Positions 48,774 to 56,936 are shown, counted from the stretch's first letter. The stretch is DNA of 64,000 nt from Faecalibacterium sp. I3-3-33 (GCF_023347295.1 NZ_CP094469.1:2356001-2420000), one strand, 5' to 3'. The notes: generated by a model from the sequence alone, not told the origin. Translations and numbers: made by a program.

Positions 48774-49433
48774 TTACCACAGGCGGATGACCTTGATAAC
48801 GCCCTCGGCCTTATCGCGGGCCAGCTCCAGATGGTGCTGCAGCGCCATGGCTGCGCCGTCCCAGTCCCCTGCCAGAGCAGCGTCCAGAATTTGCAGATGC
48901 TCCTCGCAGGTCTGCTCCTGATTGATCATGCTCACCTTGCCGGTCATAATGCGGAAACGGGTGTTCAGACCGGTAATGCGGTCGTAGGCAGCGCGCAGAT
49001 ACTTGTTGGGCAGGGTGCTCATCAGCAGTTCGTGGAAGTCATCGTCCGACTCGCAGAAATCCTCAATGCGCTCGCTGTGGTGCATCAGTTCGGCGTAGGC
49101 CTCCAGCTGCTCCCGGGGGATGGCGTTGCCGTAAGTACGCAGGGCGTAGGGCTCCACCAAAAGACGCATCTCAAACATGCTGTGCACGTCCTCTTCGGTG
49201 ATGCCGGAGACCATCAGGCCCTTTTTGGGCAGAATGGTGATCAGCCCCTCCTGCTCCAGACGCCCCAGCGCATCCCGCATGGGGGTGCGGCTGATGTTGC
49301 CCATCTCGGCGCAAAGCTTCTGCTCGTTCAGAAACTCGTTGGGGCGGTACTCGCAGTTCAAAATCTTGGTTTTGAGGTACTGGTACGCCTGTAGCTTCAG
49401 GCTGAGCTTTGCCTGTGCTTCCTGCTCTTTCAT
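48774..49433 (-). CDS. GntR family regulator, FadR (FCD) subgroup
   Basis: 219 residues. The N-terminal winged helix (YLKTKILNCEYRPNEFLNEQ, then ISRTPMRDALGRLEQEGLI) precedes an all-helical FCD effector domain with metal-ligand candidates in DDDFHELLM and QTCEEHLQILDA. FCD regulators usually sense organic acids or sugars acids and control nearby catabolic genes; no such gene is adjacent. ATG 49433 has GGAG 9 bp ahead, better than GTG 49439. Confidence 0.92.
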   Translation of the reverse strand: MKEQEAQAKLSLKLQAYQYLKTKILNCEYRPNEFLNEQKLCAEMGNISRTPMRDALGRLEQEGLITILPKKGLMVSGITEEDVHSMFEMRLLVEPYALRTYGNAIPREQLEAYAELMHHSERIEDFCESDDDFHELLMSTLPNKYLRAAYDRITGLNTRFRIMTGKVSMINQEQTCEEHLQILDAALAGDWDGAAMALQHHLELARDKAEGVIKVIRLW

Positions 49434-49733
49434 AAGCACACTCTCCTATTCTTCGTTGTCTTCTTCTCCAAAAACGTTCCAAAACGTCCGAACCGGCAGC
49501 GCAAACCCACCGCGGCCGGTTTCTTCTTCTTCATGTTCAGCCAGCTTGTATCCCGGCTGCAATCCAACCACTTTATCCAGTATATTATTTCACATTAGGG
49601 CATTTTTTACAAGACTTTTTGCTTAACTTTGGCGTGTTTTCCGTTTTACACAAAGATTACACCCCATTTTTGCTGCTTTTTACAATGTTTTTTGTGCTTG
49701 TCGCCAAACAGACCGACTTTCTGCCTGCTTCTT

Positions 49734-49762
49734 TTGCATCCAAGAGCAAACTGTGCTACAAT
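49734..49762 (+). promoter_or_regulatory. promoter of Fur-family gene
   Basis: -35 TTGCAT (49734-49739), 17 bp, -10 TACAAT (49757-49762). Confidence 0.75.
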
Positions 49763-49808
49763 AGGAATAAAAAACAACACATCTACACCGGAAAGGACCG
49801 AATTTCTC

Positions 49809-50294
49809 ATGGCACGAAGCGATGGCTACAACACCCGCACCCGGCAGCTCATCTTGGATTACCTCATCAACAACCGCCAGCATGCAGTAAGCGCCTCCAA
49901 CATTCTGGAGCATCTGGAGGCACAGGGCGCAAGCCCCAACCCCACCACCGTGTACCGCTATCTGGACAAGCTGGCGGGCGAGCAGCGCATTATGAAATAT
50001 GTAGCTGACAAGGGCGAGCGGGCGGTGTTCCAGTATGTGGACGAGGGACGCCACTGCCGGGAGCATTTGCACCTCAAGTGCGTGCAGTGCGGGCGCATCT
50101 ATCACCTGGACTGCCATTTTATGGATGAAGTGCGCGCCCACCTGATGGCAGAGCACGGCTTTACCCTGCAATGCGAGGGCAGTGTGCTGTACGGGCTGTG
50201 CCGTCATTGCGCGCAGAACGCGGCACCGTCCGCAGCGGAAGAACAGCCTGCAAAAAAATGCGCCTGCTGTGTTGACACGGACAAAAACCCGTGA
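49809..50294 (+). CDS. Fur family metal-dependent regulator
   Basis: 161 residues. Winged helix (TRQLILDYLINNRQHAVSAS, NPTTVYRYLDKLAGE) and dimer domain with metal ligands HCREHLHLKC. Structural zinc pairs CVQC and CRHC are present, plus an extra C-terminal CACC. The long HC..EH.H pattern and lack of the PerR Asp ligand lean towards Zur, but this is uncertain. Its last codons overlap the promoter of the asn T-box leader (50272-50300). Confidence 0.9.
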   Translation: MARSDGYNTRTRQLILDYLINNRQHAVSASNILEHLEAQGASPNPTTVYRYLDKLAGEQRIMKYVADKGERAVFQYVDEGRHCREHLHLKCVQCGRIYHLDCHFMDEVRAHLMAEHGFTLQCEGSVLYGLCRHCAQNAAPSAAEEQPAKKCACCVDTDKNP

Positions 50295-50606
50295 TACAAT
50301 GCAGACAATAAAAGCGTTGACCGGGAAAAGTAAGGCCTCAGGTTTTTCTTGCAGAGAGCGCGGGACGGTGGAAACCGCGCAGAAAACGAAGCCCGAAGAA
50401 CACCCGTGAGCCGCTCCCTGAACCTGCGTGTGCAGCAGTAGGGGCAGACGTGCGCCGCTCGTTATCGCGGCAGTGCTTTCAACGGGGAGAGCGCACAAAA
50501 GTGACCGGCGTATTGCGTATGCCGGTAATTTAGGTGGCACCACGGATACGGCAGCATATTCGTCCTAGGACTATGGGATGAATGTGCTGCCGTATTTTTA
50601 TTTTTA
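50272..50606 (+). promoter_or_regulatory. asparagine T-box leader
   Basis: Promoter TTGACA (50272-50277), 17 bp, TACAAT (50295-50300), partly inside the Fur gene. Stem I base CGGG (50322-50325) with AGTA-type loop AAAAGTA just after; the partner arm CCCG (50403-50406) is preceded by AAC A (50399-50402), so the specifier is Asn. T-box TAGGTGGCACCACGG (50531-50545) with TGGC for a GCCA tRNA end. Terminator stem ATACGGCAGCA / TGCTGCCGTAT followed by TTTTTATTTTT. Confidence 0.9.
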
Positions 50607-50632
50607 TCGTTTTTACAAGAGGGGTAAGAAGT

Positions 50633-52219
50633 ATGTGTTGTGTTATGGGTTATACGGGGCACGACCTGAGTGCCGAAAAGTTCAAAGAGTATCTGCTGCG
50701 CACCGTGGACCGCGGGCCGGACGACCAGCGGGTGGTGGAGGGGCCCTACGGCTTGATGGGCTTTGGGCGGCTTGCCATCATGGGACTGACCCCGGAGGGG
50801 ATGCAGCCCTTTTACCGGGGCGCTGACTGCGTGGTGTGCAACGGCGAGCTGTACGGCTTCCGGTTCGAGAAAGAGATCTTAAAGCGCCGTGGCTACAAGT
50901 TCTGCTCCGACTGCGACTGCGAGATTTTGCTGCCGCTGTACTACGAGTACGGGCTGGATATGTTCCGCCACATGGACGCGGAGTTTGCACTTATTATGTA
51001 TGATTCCCGCAAGGACAGGCTCATCGCCGCCCGCGACCCCATCGGCATCCGTCCGCTGTTCTACGGCTACTCCAAGTCCAGCCACAAGATTGCCTTTTCC
51101 TCCGAGATGCGCAACCTCATCGGCTGGTGCGATGATATCCGTCCCTTCCCCATTGGCAGCTACTACTGCGACGGCCGCTTTGTGCGCTACGAGGACATCG
51201 CCGATGTGCCCGCCCCCATGCAGGACGACATGCCCACCATCCTGCAGAACATCCGCGAGAAGCTGATCGCCGGTGTGGAAAAGCGGCTGGACGCCGATGC
51301 ACCCGTAGGTTTCCTGCTCTCCGGCGGGCTCGACTCCTCGCTGGTGTGCTCCATTGCCGCCAAGAAACTGGGCAAGCCCATCCGCACCTTTGCCATCGGC
51401 ATGGACACCGATGCCATTGACCTGAAATACGCCCGGCAGACTGCGGACTATCTTGGCAGCGAGCACCACGAGATCATCATCAACCGCGAGATGGTGCTCA
51501 GCAGCTTAGAGGAGGTCATCCGGCTGCTGGGTACATGGGATATCACCACCATCCGCGCCAGCATGGGTATGTATCTGCTGTGCAAGGCCATCCACGAGCA
51601 GACCGATGTGCGTGTGCTGCTGACCGGCGAGATCTCGGACGAGCTGTTCGGCTACAAATACACGGACTACGCCCCCACCGCCGACGCCTTCCAGCAGGAG
51701 AGCCAGAAGCGCATCCGTGAGCTGTACATGTACGATGTGCTGCGGGCAGACCGCTGCATCTCCTCCAACAGCATCGAGGCGCGGGTGCCCTTTGGCGACT
51801 TGGATTTTGTGCGCTACGTCATGGCCATCGATCCGGAAAAGAAGCTGAACCGCTACGGCAAGGGCAAGTATCTGCTGCGCAAGGCCTTTGAGGGCGACTG
51901 GCTGCCGCCGGAGATCCTGTGGCGCGAAAAGGCCGCCTTCTCGGACGCCGTGGGTCACAGCATGGTGGACGACATCAAGGAGTACGCCGAGAGCCTGTAC
52001 ACCGAAGAGGAGTTCCAGATGCGCCGGGCAAACTACTCGGCACACTGCATGCCCTTTACCAAGGAAAGCCTGTTCTACCGCGAAATTTTTGAGAAGTACT
52101 ACCACGACCAGAGCCGCACCATCGTGGGCTTCTGGATGCCCAACAAGGCATGGCCGGGCTGCAACGTCAACGATCCCTCTGCCCGCGTGCTGGCAAACTA
52201 CGGTGCCTCGGGCGTGTAA
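50633..52219 (+). CDS. asnB: asparagine synthase (glutamine-hydrolysing)
   Basis: 528 residues. Start ATG 50633 places Cys at residue 2 (MCCVMGYTG), the N-terminal nucleophile of class II glutaminases. The RGPDDQ block, VVCNGELYGF, the synthetase pyrophosphatase loop LLSGGLDSSLV and GEISDELFGYKYTDYAP follow. It makes Asn from Asp, Gln and ATP. The Asn T-box raises expression when uncharged tRNA-Asn builds up. SD GAGGGG 8 bp ahead. Confidence 0.96.
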   Translation: MCCVMGYTGHDLSAEKFKEYLLRTVDRGPDDQRVVEGPYGLMGFGRLAIMGLTPEGMQPFYRGADCVVCNGELYGFRFEKEILKRRGYKFCSDCDCEILLPLYYEYGLDMFRHMDAEFALIMYDSRKDRLIAARDPIGIRPLFYGYSKSSHKIAFSSEMRNLIGWCDDIRPFPIGSYYCDGRFVRYEDIADVPAPMQDDMPTILQNIREKLIAGVEKRLDADAPVGFLLSGGLDSSLVCSIAAKKLGKPIRTFAIGMDTDAIDLKYARQTADYLGSEHHEIIINREMVLSSLEEVIRLLGTWDITTIRASMGMYLLCKAIHEQTDVRVLLTGEISDELFGYKYTDYAPTADAFQQESQKRIRELYMYDVLRADRCISSNSIEARVPFGDLDFVRYVMAIDPEKKLNRYGKGKYLLRKAFEGDWLPPEILWREKAAFSDAVGHSMVDDIKEYAESLYTEEEFQMRRANYSAHCMPFTKESLFYREIFEKYYHDQSRTIVGFWMPNKAWPGCNVNDPSARVLANYGASGV

Positions 52220-52220
52220 C

Positions 52221-52305
52221 GGCCAGAGCATTTTCAGCAGAAAAAAGTCTTTATCATTGCGGAACACCGGAGCATCTGCGGACGCTCCGGTGTTCCATTT
52301 TTACG
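52221..52305 (+). repeat. two-hairpin dispersed repeat, copy R8 (5'-truncated)
   Basis: Lacks the left end. It keeps ATTTTCAGCAGAAAAAAG and the main stem GGAACACCGGAGCATC / GACGCTCCGGTGTTCC (52261-52276 and 52281-52296, one A-C mismatch), loop TGCG, then ATTTTTACG. Confidence 0.78.
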
Positions 52306-52351
52306 CAAAAAAGCCCCCGCCGACAGAGGGAAAAAAGTGTCGGCGGGGGCT
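52305..52351 (-). terminator. terminator after EF-G-like gene
   Basis: Minus-strand stem AGCCCCCGCCGACA / TGTCGGCGGGGGCT followed by TTTTTTGCG. It may also stop asnB transcripts. Confidence 0.88.
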
Positions 52352-52381
52352 CAGGAAAATGTCAAATCAGGGGTTCAGGGC

Positions 52382-54466
52382 TCAGTCGTCTGCGGCCTCG
52401 TCCAGATTGCCCAGCTTCTTGGCCTGCTCCACAACGGCAGGCACCAGCATCTCGGGCAGGGTCTCATAGCGGGCGAACTCGGTGGTGAACCAGCCACGAC
52501 CCTGCGTGGTCTGACGGATGAAGGTGGTAAAGTTTGCAAGTTCTGCCAGCGGCACCTCGGCAATGATGGTCTGCAAGCCGTCCTCGTCCGGCTCCATGCC
52601 CAGCACACGGCCGCGGCGCTTGGTCACATCGCCCATGATGTCGCCGGTGTTGTCGTTCGGCACATGAGCTTTCAGGGTGTGGATGGGCTCCAGAATGACG
52701 GGGCCGGCCTCCGGCATAGCGGCCTTGTAGGCCAGCTTTGCGGCCATGATAAAGGCCATTTCAGAGCTGTCCACCGGGTGGTAGCTGCCGTCCAGCAGGG
52801 TAGCCTTCAGGCCAACCACGGGGTAACCGGCCAGCACGCCCTTTTCGGCAGCCAGACGCACGCCCTTTTCCACGGCGGGGAAGAAGTTCTTGGGCACGCT
52901 GCCGCCGAACACCTTCTCCTCGAACACCACCTGCTCGCTGTCGCAGGGCTCGAAGTTGATGATAACGTCGCCGAACTGGCCGTGGCCGCCGGTCTGCTTC
53001 TTATGGCGTCCCTGCTTCTGGCAGGCCTTGCGGATGGACTCGCGGTAGGCGATGCGGGGAGCTTCCAGACCGATCTCCACGCCGAACTTGTTCTTCAGCT
53101 TGGCCTTGACCACGTCCAGATGCTGCTCGCCCAAGCCGCCGATGACCTGCTGATGGGTCTCGGCGTTGTTGATGTAGCACAGGGTGGGATCTTCTTCCAT
53201 CAGGCGTGCCAGTGCGCTGGAGATCTTGCCCTCGTCGCCCTTCTTGGCCACGGTAACAGCCATGAACAGGCTGGGCTTGGGGAACACAGGTGCGGGCAGC
53301 TTGACCACGCGGTCTGCATCGCACAGGGTATCGCCGGTCTTTGCGCTCACCAGCTTTGCCACTGCGCCGATATCACCGGCACCGATGCCGTCGTTTTCAA
53401 TCTGCTTCTTGCCAAGGACGGTCAGGGGCTTCGTGATCTTTTCCACCTCGCCGGTGCGGGCGTTGGTCAGCGGTTCGCCTGCGGTCACCTTGCCGCTGAT
53501 GACACGCAGATAGCTCAGCTTGCCCACGAACGGGTCGGCCACGGTCTTAAAGACGTAGGCGGCAGTGGGCTCGTCTTCGGTGCAGTGCAGCTCCACCGGC
53601 TCACCGTTGGCATCCTCGGCCAGCGTGCTGGCTTCGTGCTCCGGGCTGGGCAGCAGCTTGTGCATATTGAACAGCAGCATATCCAATGCCTGCATATTCA
53701 CGGCGCTGCCGCAGAACACGGGGGTGATCAGGCCGTCCTTAACGCCCTTGCGCATACCCTCCACGATCTCCTCGGTGGTAAAGGGCTCGCCGCCGAAGAA
53801 CTTTTCCATCAGTTCATCGTCAGTTTCTGCAATGGCTTCGCCCATGGCCTCGATCAAGCCCTGGAAGCGGTGGCCGATGTCAGGCAGGTCCACCTGGATC
53901 TGCTTGCCGCCCTCGTACTTGAAGGCCTTCTGGCTGAACAGGTTGATGTACACGGGGGTGCCGTCATCCAGCTTTGCGGGCACGACACAGGGACAGACGG
54001 TGGAGCCGAAGCGGATCTTCATATCCTCAAGGATCTTGAAGTAGTTGGCGTTTTCCAGATCGCACTTGGAAACGAACACCATGGTGGCCTTGCCGTTCTT
54101 GCGTGCCAGCTGGAACGCCTTTTCTGCGCCCACGGTAACGCCGCTGCGGCCGGACACACACACCAGCACGCTCTCGGCGGCGCGGATGCCCTCGTACTCG
54201 CCTGCTTCAAAGTCGAACAGACCCGGTGCATCGATCAGGTTGTACTTGATGCCCTCGTACTCCACCGGCACAACGGACGCCGACAGGCTGGCCTTGCGCT
54301 TTGCTTCCTCGGGATCAAAGTCCGAAATCGTGGTGCCGTCCTCAACCCGGCCCATACGCTCGGCAGCGCCCGAAAAATAGACCAGTGCTTTGGTCAGCGT
54401 GGTCTTGCCGCTGCCGGCATGGCCGGCAATCAGAATATTGCGGATGTTGTTGCTTGCGTATTTCAT
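52382..54466 (-). CDS. EF-G-like translational GTPase
   Basis: 694 residues with the EF-G domain order. The G1 loop is AGHAGSGKTTLTKAL rather than the GHIDAGKTT of housekeeping EF-G, and the G4 motif is SKCD; G3 is DAPG. These mark the EF-G-like (FusA2/EF-G2) branch, whose role is unsettled. Domain IV ends TKRRGRVLGMEPDEDG. Start ATG 54466 (MKYASNNIRN) with GAGGG ahead. A perfect operator-like dyad overlaps its promoter, so unlike fusA it may be regulated. It is a separate gene, not next to rpsL/rpsG/tuf. Confidence 0.92.
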   Translation of the reverse strand: MKYASNNIRNILIAGHAGSGKTTLTKALVYFSGAAERMGRVEDGTTISDFDPEEAKRKASLSASVVPVEYEGIKYNLIDAPGLFDFEAGEYEGIRAAESVLVCVSGRSGVTVGAEKAFQLARKNGKATMVFVSKCDLENANYFKILEDMKIRFGSTVCPCVVPAKLDDGTPVYINLFSQKAFKYEGGKQIQVDLPDIGHRFQGLIEAMGEAIAETDDELMEKFFGGEPFTTEEIVEGMRKGVKDGLITPVFCGSAVNMQALDMLLFNMHKLLPSPEHEASTLAEDANGEPVELHCTEDEPTAAYVFKTVADPFVGKLSYLRVISGKVTAGEPLTNARTGEVEKITKPLTVLGKKQIENDGIGAGDIGAVAKLVSAKTGDTLCDADRVVKLPAPVFPKPSLFMAVTVAKKGDEGKISSALARLMEEDPTLCYINNAETHQQVIGGLGEQHLDVVKAKLKNKFGVEIGLEAPRIAYRESIRKACQKQGRHKKQTGGHGQFGDVIINFEPCDSEQVVFEEKVFGGSVPKNFFPAVEKGVRLAAEKGVLAGYPVVGLKATLLDGSYHPVDSSEMAFIMAAKLAYKAAMPEAGPVILEPIHTLKAHVPNDNTGDIMGDVTKRRGRVLGMEPDEDGLQTIIAEVPLAELANFTTFIRQTTQGRGWFTTEFARYETLPEMLVPAVVEQAKKLGNLDEAADD

Positions 54467-54532
54467 ATCGGTTTTTCCCTCATTTCCGCCGCACGGAGCG
54501 TTCTCTCCGTTTTTGTGGCATATTTTACAAAG

Positions 54533-54573
54533 ATAATACCACATCTGAAACGATTTTTAAATATATCGTTTCA
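54533..54573 (-). promoter_or_regulatory. EF-G-like gene promoter with dyad
   Basis: Minus-strand -35 TTTAAA (54556-54561), 17 bp, -10 TATTAT (54533-54538). Flanking and covering the -35 is a perfect dyad TGAAACGAT (54546-54554) and ATCGTTTCA (54565-54573) with a 10-bp AT-rich centre. This is the layout of a repressor site; the regulator is unknown. Confidence 0.65.
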
Positions 54574-54703
54574 AATTTTAGCAAAAGCGCCTGCCAAACT
54601 TCCGGGCACTGTTTTGTGCAAGTTGACATTCGGGTGCAAAACGGGTGGGTAGAAAAAGCAGAACTCCCGGCAGCGCGTACAGGTGCGAGACCGGGAGTTT
54701 TCG

Positions 54704-54863
54704 TTGCAAATATGCGGGTTTTGTGGTATGCTGTAAGTGCCGCTTCGGCGGTGAAAAGGCGCTGATTGCATAATCGGTGGTCTAGCTCCTTCCGGCTGCG
54801 CGCCAGAGGGGACGAAAAACTTTTTGCTTCCCCTGACGCGAAAGCGGAAAGGGGGGATGCTTC
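54704..54863 (+). promoter_or_regulatory. promoter and structured leader of small hydrophobic peptide 1
   Basis: -35 TTGCAA (54704-54709), 17 bp, -10 TATGCT (54727-54732). The leader of about 125 nt carries GTGCCGCTTCGGCG, then GCGCTGATTGCATAATCGG, GGTGGTCTA and TCCGGCT. A long stem AGGGG...CCCCT (54813-54840) lies before the SD. The CCCC arm could instead pair with the SD GGGGGG (54851-54856). Upstream, 54662-54699 is a hairpin AACTCCCGG/CCGGGAGTT. Confidence 0.75.
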
Positions 54864-54965
54864 ATGACGTTTGAACAGGTCGTGTTGCTGCTCACGCTTC
54901 TTGGCGGAGCAGTTTACATTACCTTCGAGATTACATGGACGATTTCCAACGGCAAAAAGAAATGA
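54864..54965 (+). CDS. 33-aa hydrophobic peptide, candidate type I toxin (copy 1)
   Basis: ATG 54864 with AAAGGGGGG 7 bp ahead. Peptide MTFEQVVLLLTLLGGAVYIT then FEITWTISNGKKK: one membrane helix (about 5-28) with a charged KKK tail, the shape of Fst/TxpA-type toxins and of holin-like peptides. The stop codon lies inside a two-way terminator. A paralogue with the same LLGG.(V)..T(F).I(S/T)W layout lies at 57758. Peptide, leader and antisense promoter are all conserved between copies, so it is unlikely to be a chance frame. Toxicity is inference. Confidence 0.78.
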   Translation: MTFEQVVLLLTLLGGAVYITFEITWTISNGKKK

Positions 54966-55087
54966 CCGCTCATGCCCTCAGAAAGCAAGCGGTCATTCTT
55001 TACGACTGATTAGCCGGATGAGGAGCTGACCATTGCAGTCAGCGCTCTTTCTATTCGTAGTATAGTCTATTTTTCCGGGTTTGTCAA
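54952..55087 (-). ncRNA. convergent small RNA 1, candidate antitoxin RNA
   Basis: Minus-strand promoter TTGACA (55082-55087), 17 bp, TATACT (55059-55064): consensus hexamers. The RNA would begin near 55052, form hairpin GAGCGCTGAC-TGCAAT-GGTCAGCTC, and end at the shared terminator after about 100 nt. It has no evident frame. Its 5' part resembles the 5' leader of the peptide mRNA in the same sense (GCGCTGA.TGCA...GGTC.AGCTCCT...TCCGGCT), so the module ends are inverted repeats. Confidence 0.72.
54961..54997. terminator. two-way terminator of module 1
   Basis: Stem AATGACCGCT (54961-54970) and AGCGGTCATT (54988-54997). Plus strand continues CTTTACG; minus strand continues TCTTTTTGC, a good U-tract. 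It should end both the peptide mRNA and the facing small RNA. Confidence 0.8.
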
Positions 55088-55125
55088 GCCGCAGACCCAC
55101 ATGAAGGGGCAGGAGGTTTTACGCG

Positions 55126-55605
55126 ATGAAACGCGAGGATTATATCAACTGGGACGAATATTTTATGGGCATTGCGCTGCTTACCGCCATGCGCTCCAAG
55201 GACCCCAACAGTCAGGTGGGCGCGTGTATCGTAAGCCCGGAAAACAAGATCCTTTCCTTGGGCTACAACGGCATGCCCATGGGCTGCAGCGATGACGAGA
55301 TGCCTTGGGAGCGGGAGGGTGCGCCCTTGCAGACCAAATATATGTATGTCTGCCATGCCGAGCTGAACGCCATCCTCAACAGCGCCCACAACAACCTGAA
55401 GGGTGCCCGGGTGTATGTGACCCTGTTCCCCTGCAACGAGTGTACCAAGGCCATCATCCAGTCCGGCATTGCCGAGGTGGTGTACTACGGCGACAAATAC
55501 CACGACAGTGATTCCAGCATTGCAGCGCGGTTCATGTTCGAGCACGCCGGTGTCCGGCTGACCCCCTATAAGCCCACCGGACGCCGGGTAGAACTGGAGT
55601 TGTAA
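55126..55605 (+). CDS. dCMP deaminase (ComEB-like)
   Basis: 159 residues. Zinc site VCHAELNAILNSAHNN (HAE) and TLFPCNECTKAIIQ (PCxxC); early SKDPNSQVGACIVSPENKIL. It converts dCMP to dUMP for thymidylate synthesis. AGGAGG lies 9 bp before ATG 55126. It starts about 40 bp beyond the promoter of small RNA 1, which points the other way. ComEB-type members have this length. Confidence 0.94.
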   Translation: MKREDYINWDEYFMGIALLTAMRSKDPNSQVGACIVSPENKILSLGYNGMPMGCSDDEMPWEREGAPLQTKYMYVCHAELNAILNSAHNNLKGARVYVTLFPCNECTKAIIQSGIAEVVYYGDKYHDSDSSIAARFMFEHAGVRLTPYKPTGRRVELEL

Positions 55606-55613
55606 GCTCCCTC

Positions 55614-55670
55614 TTGACCTTCCCGATGCAACGTACTATAATAGAACCACAACTTGAATAAATATTCAAG
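55614..55670 (+). promoter_or_regulatory. argF promoter with ARG box
   Basis: -35 TTGACC (55614-55619), 17 bp, -10 TATAAT (55637-55642). Just downstream is the perfect palindrome CTTGAATAAATATTCAAG (55653-55670), which matches the ArgR/AhrC ARG box. Position over the RNA start implies repression by arginine-bound ArgR. Confidence 0.88.
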
Positions 55671-55698
55671 AGCGTTTGCATAGAGAGGGAAATATACA

Positions 55699-56694
55699 AT
55701 GGAACTGAAAAATCGGAGCTTTTTGAAGCTATTGGACTACACCCCTGCTGAGATCGGGCAACTGCTGGAGCTGGCCGCTGACCTGAAGGCCAAAAAGAAG
55801 GCCGGTATCCGTCACGACCAGCTGCGGGGCAAGAACATTGCCCTGATCTTTGAAAAGACCTCCACCCGCACCCGGTGCAGCTTTGAGGTGGCCGCCCACG
55901 ATCTGGGCATGGAAGTGACCTATCTGGATCCCTCCGGCAGCCAGATCGGCAAAAAGGAATCCATCGCCGATACCGCCCGGGTGCTGGGACGGATGTTTGA
56001 CGGCATCGAGTATCGGGGCTACGGCCAGCAGATCGTGGAAGATCTGGCGCACTACGCCGGTGTGCCGGTGTGGAACGGCCTGACCAACGAGTTTCACCCC
56101 ACTCAGATCTTAGCCGATTTCCTCACCATTCAGGAGCATTTCGGCCATCTGAAGGGCATTCACTTCGTTTACTTCGGCGACGCCCGCTACAATATGGGCA
56201 ACAGCCTGATGGTGGGCTGCGCCAAGATGGGTCTGCACTTCACCGCCTGTGCACCCAAAAAGTATCAGCCCGACCCCGCGCTGGTGGAACAGTGTCAGGC
56301 CATTGCCGCCCAGACCGGGGCTACCCTCTCCTTTGAAGAGGACCCCGTCAAGGCCGCAAAGGGCGCAGATGTGCTGTACACCGATGTGTGGGTGTCCATG
56401 GGTGAACCGGTAGAGGTTTGGGCTGAGCGCATCCACGATCTGGCCCCCTACCAGATCAATCAGGATCTGATGAATATTGCCGGCCCTGATGCAGTATTTA
56501 TGCACTGCCTGCCCGCCTACCACGACCACAAGACCACCGTGGGCAAGGAGATGGGCGAGCGCTTTGGCCGCGACGCCATGGAGGTAACCGACGAGGTGTT
56601 CGAAGGCCCCCAGAGCATCGTGTTTGACGAGGCCGAGAACCGGATGCACACCATCAAGGCGGTCATGGCAGCCACCTTGGGGTATGAGGAATGA
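55699..56694 (+). CDS. argF: ornithine carbamoyltransferase
   Basis: 331 residues. Carbamoyl-phosphate motif STRTRCSFE, ornithine-side [10 protein letters not shown] and HCLPAYHDH are all intact. It makes citrulline from ornithine and carbamoyl phosphate. The ARG box upstream favours a biosynthetic role over the arginine deiminase pathway, and no arcA or arcC is nearby. AGAGAGG lies ahead of ATG. The stop TGA is part of the AATGATG spacer of a mini-hairpin array. Confidence 0.96.
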   Translation: MELKNRSFLKLLDYTPAEIGQLLELAADLKAKKKAGIRHDQLRGKNIALIFEKTSTRTRCSFEVAAHDLGMEVTYLDPSGSQIGKKESIADTARVLGRMFDGIEYRGYGQQIVEDLAHYAGVPVWNGLTNEFHPTQILADFLTIQEHFGHLKGIHFVYFGDARYNMGNSLMVGCAKMGLHFTACAPKKYQPDPALVEQCQAIAAQTGATLSFEEDPVKAAKGADVLYTDVWVSMGEPVEVWAERIHDLAPYQINQDLMNIAGPDAVFMHCLPAYHDHKTTVGKEMGERFGRDAMEVTDEVFEGPQSIVFDEAENRMHTIKAVMAATLGYEE

Positions 56695-56760
56695 TGTATT
56701 CCGCTTATGCGGAATATGATGAGCCTACGGCAATGATGTTGTGTGCGGTGCGTACAAATG
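56689..56760 (+). repeat. mini-hairpin array, argF side
   Basis: A chain of tiny hairpins separated by ATGATG: GAATGATG, ATTCCGC-TTA-TGCGGAAT, ATGATGA, GCC-TAC-GGC, AATGATG. It starts in the argF stop codon and is a mirror of the array on the other side of the terminator. Confidence 0.65.
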
Positions 56761-56773
56761 ATAAAATGCGCAA

Positions 56774-56814
56774 GCAAAAACCCTGCGTGATTTTTCACGC
56801 AGGGTTTTTGCTGT
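56774..56814. terminator. two-way terminator argF / bioY
   Basis: Stem AAAAACCCTGCGTGA / TCACGCAGGGTTTTT with short T loop; T-rich on both sides. It sits between convergent argF and bioY. Confidence 0.88.
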
Positions 56815-56831
56815 TGTTTTCCATTATATTC

Positions 56832-56936
56832 ATGCCTGCGCAGCAGGTGCATCATTTGTTCCGCAGGAACAACCTCATTGCGCAGCACATCATTGCCGCA
56901 GGCTCATCATTCTGAAACTGCATTCTGCAGTTTCAG
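56832..56936 (-). repeat. mini-hairpin array, bioY side
   Basis: Read on the minus strand: AACTGCA-GAA-TGCAGTT, AGAATGATGA, GCC-TGC-GGC, AATGATG, TGC-TGC-GCA, ATGAGG, TTGTTCC-TGC-GGAACAA, ATGATG, CACCTGCTGCGCAGG. The loop is mostly TGC and the spacer ATGATG. The first units encode the last residues of BioY (KLQNAVSE). Confidence 0.65.

Noticed and set aside
52337..54652. A 771-codon open frame opposite the EF-G-like gene
   Set aside because: Antisense shadow of a real GTPase gene; composition is typical of such shadows and it runs through the terminator.
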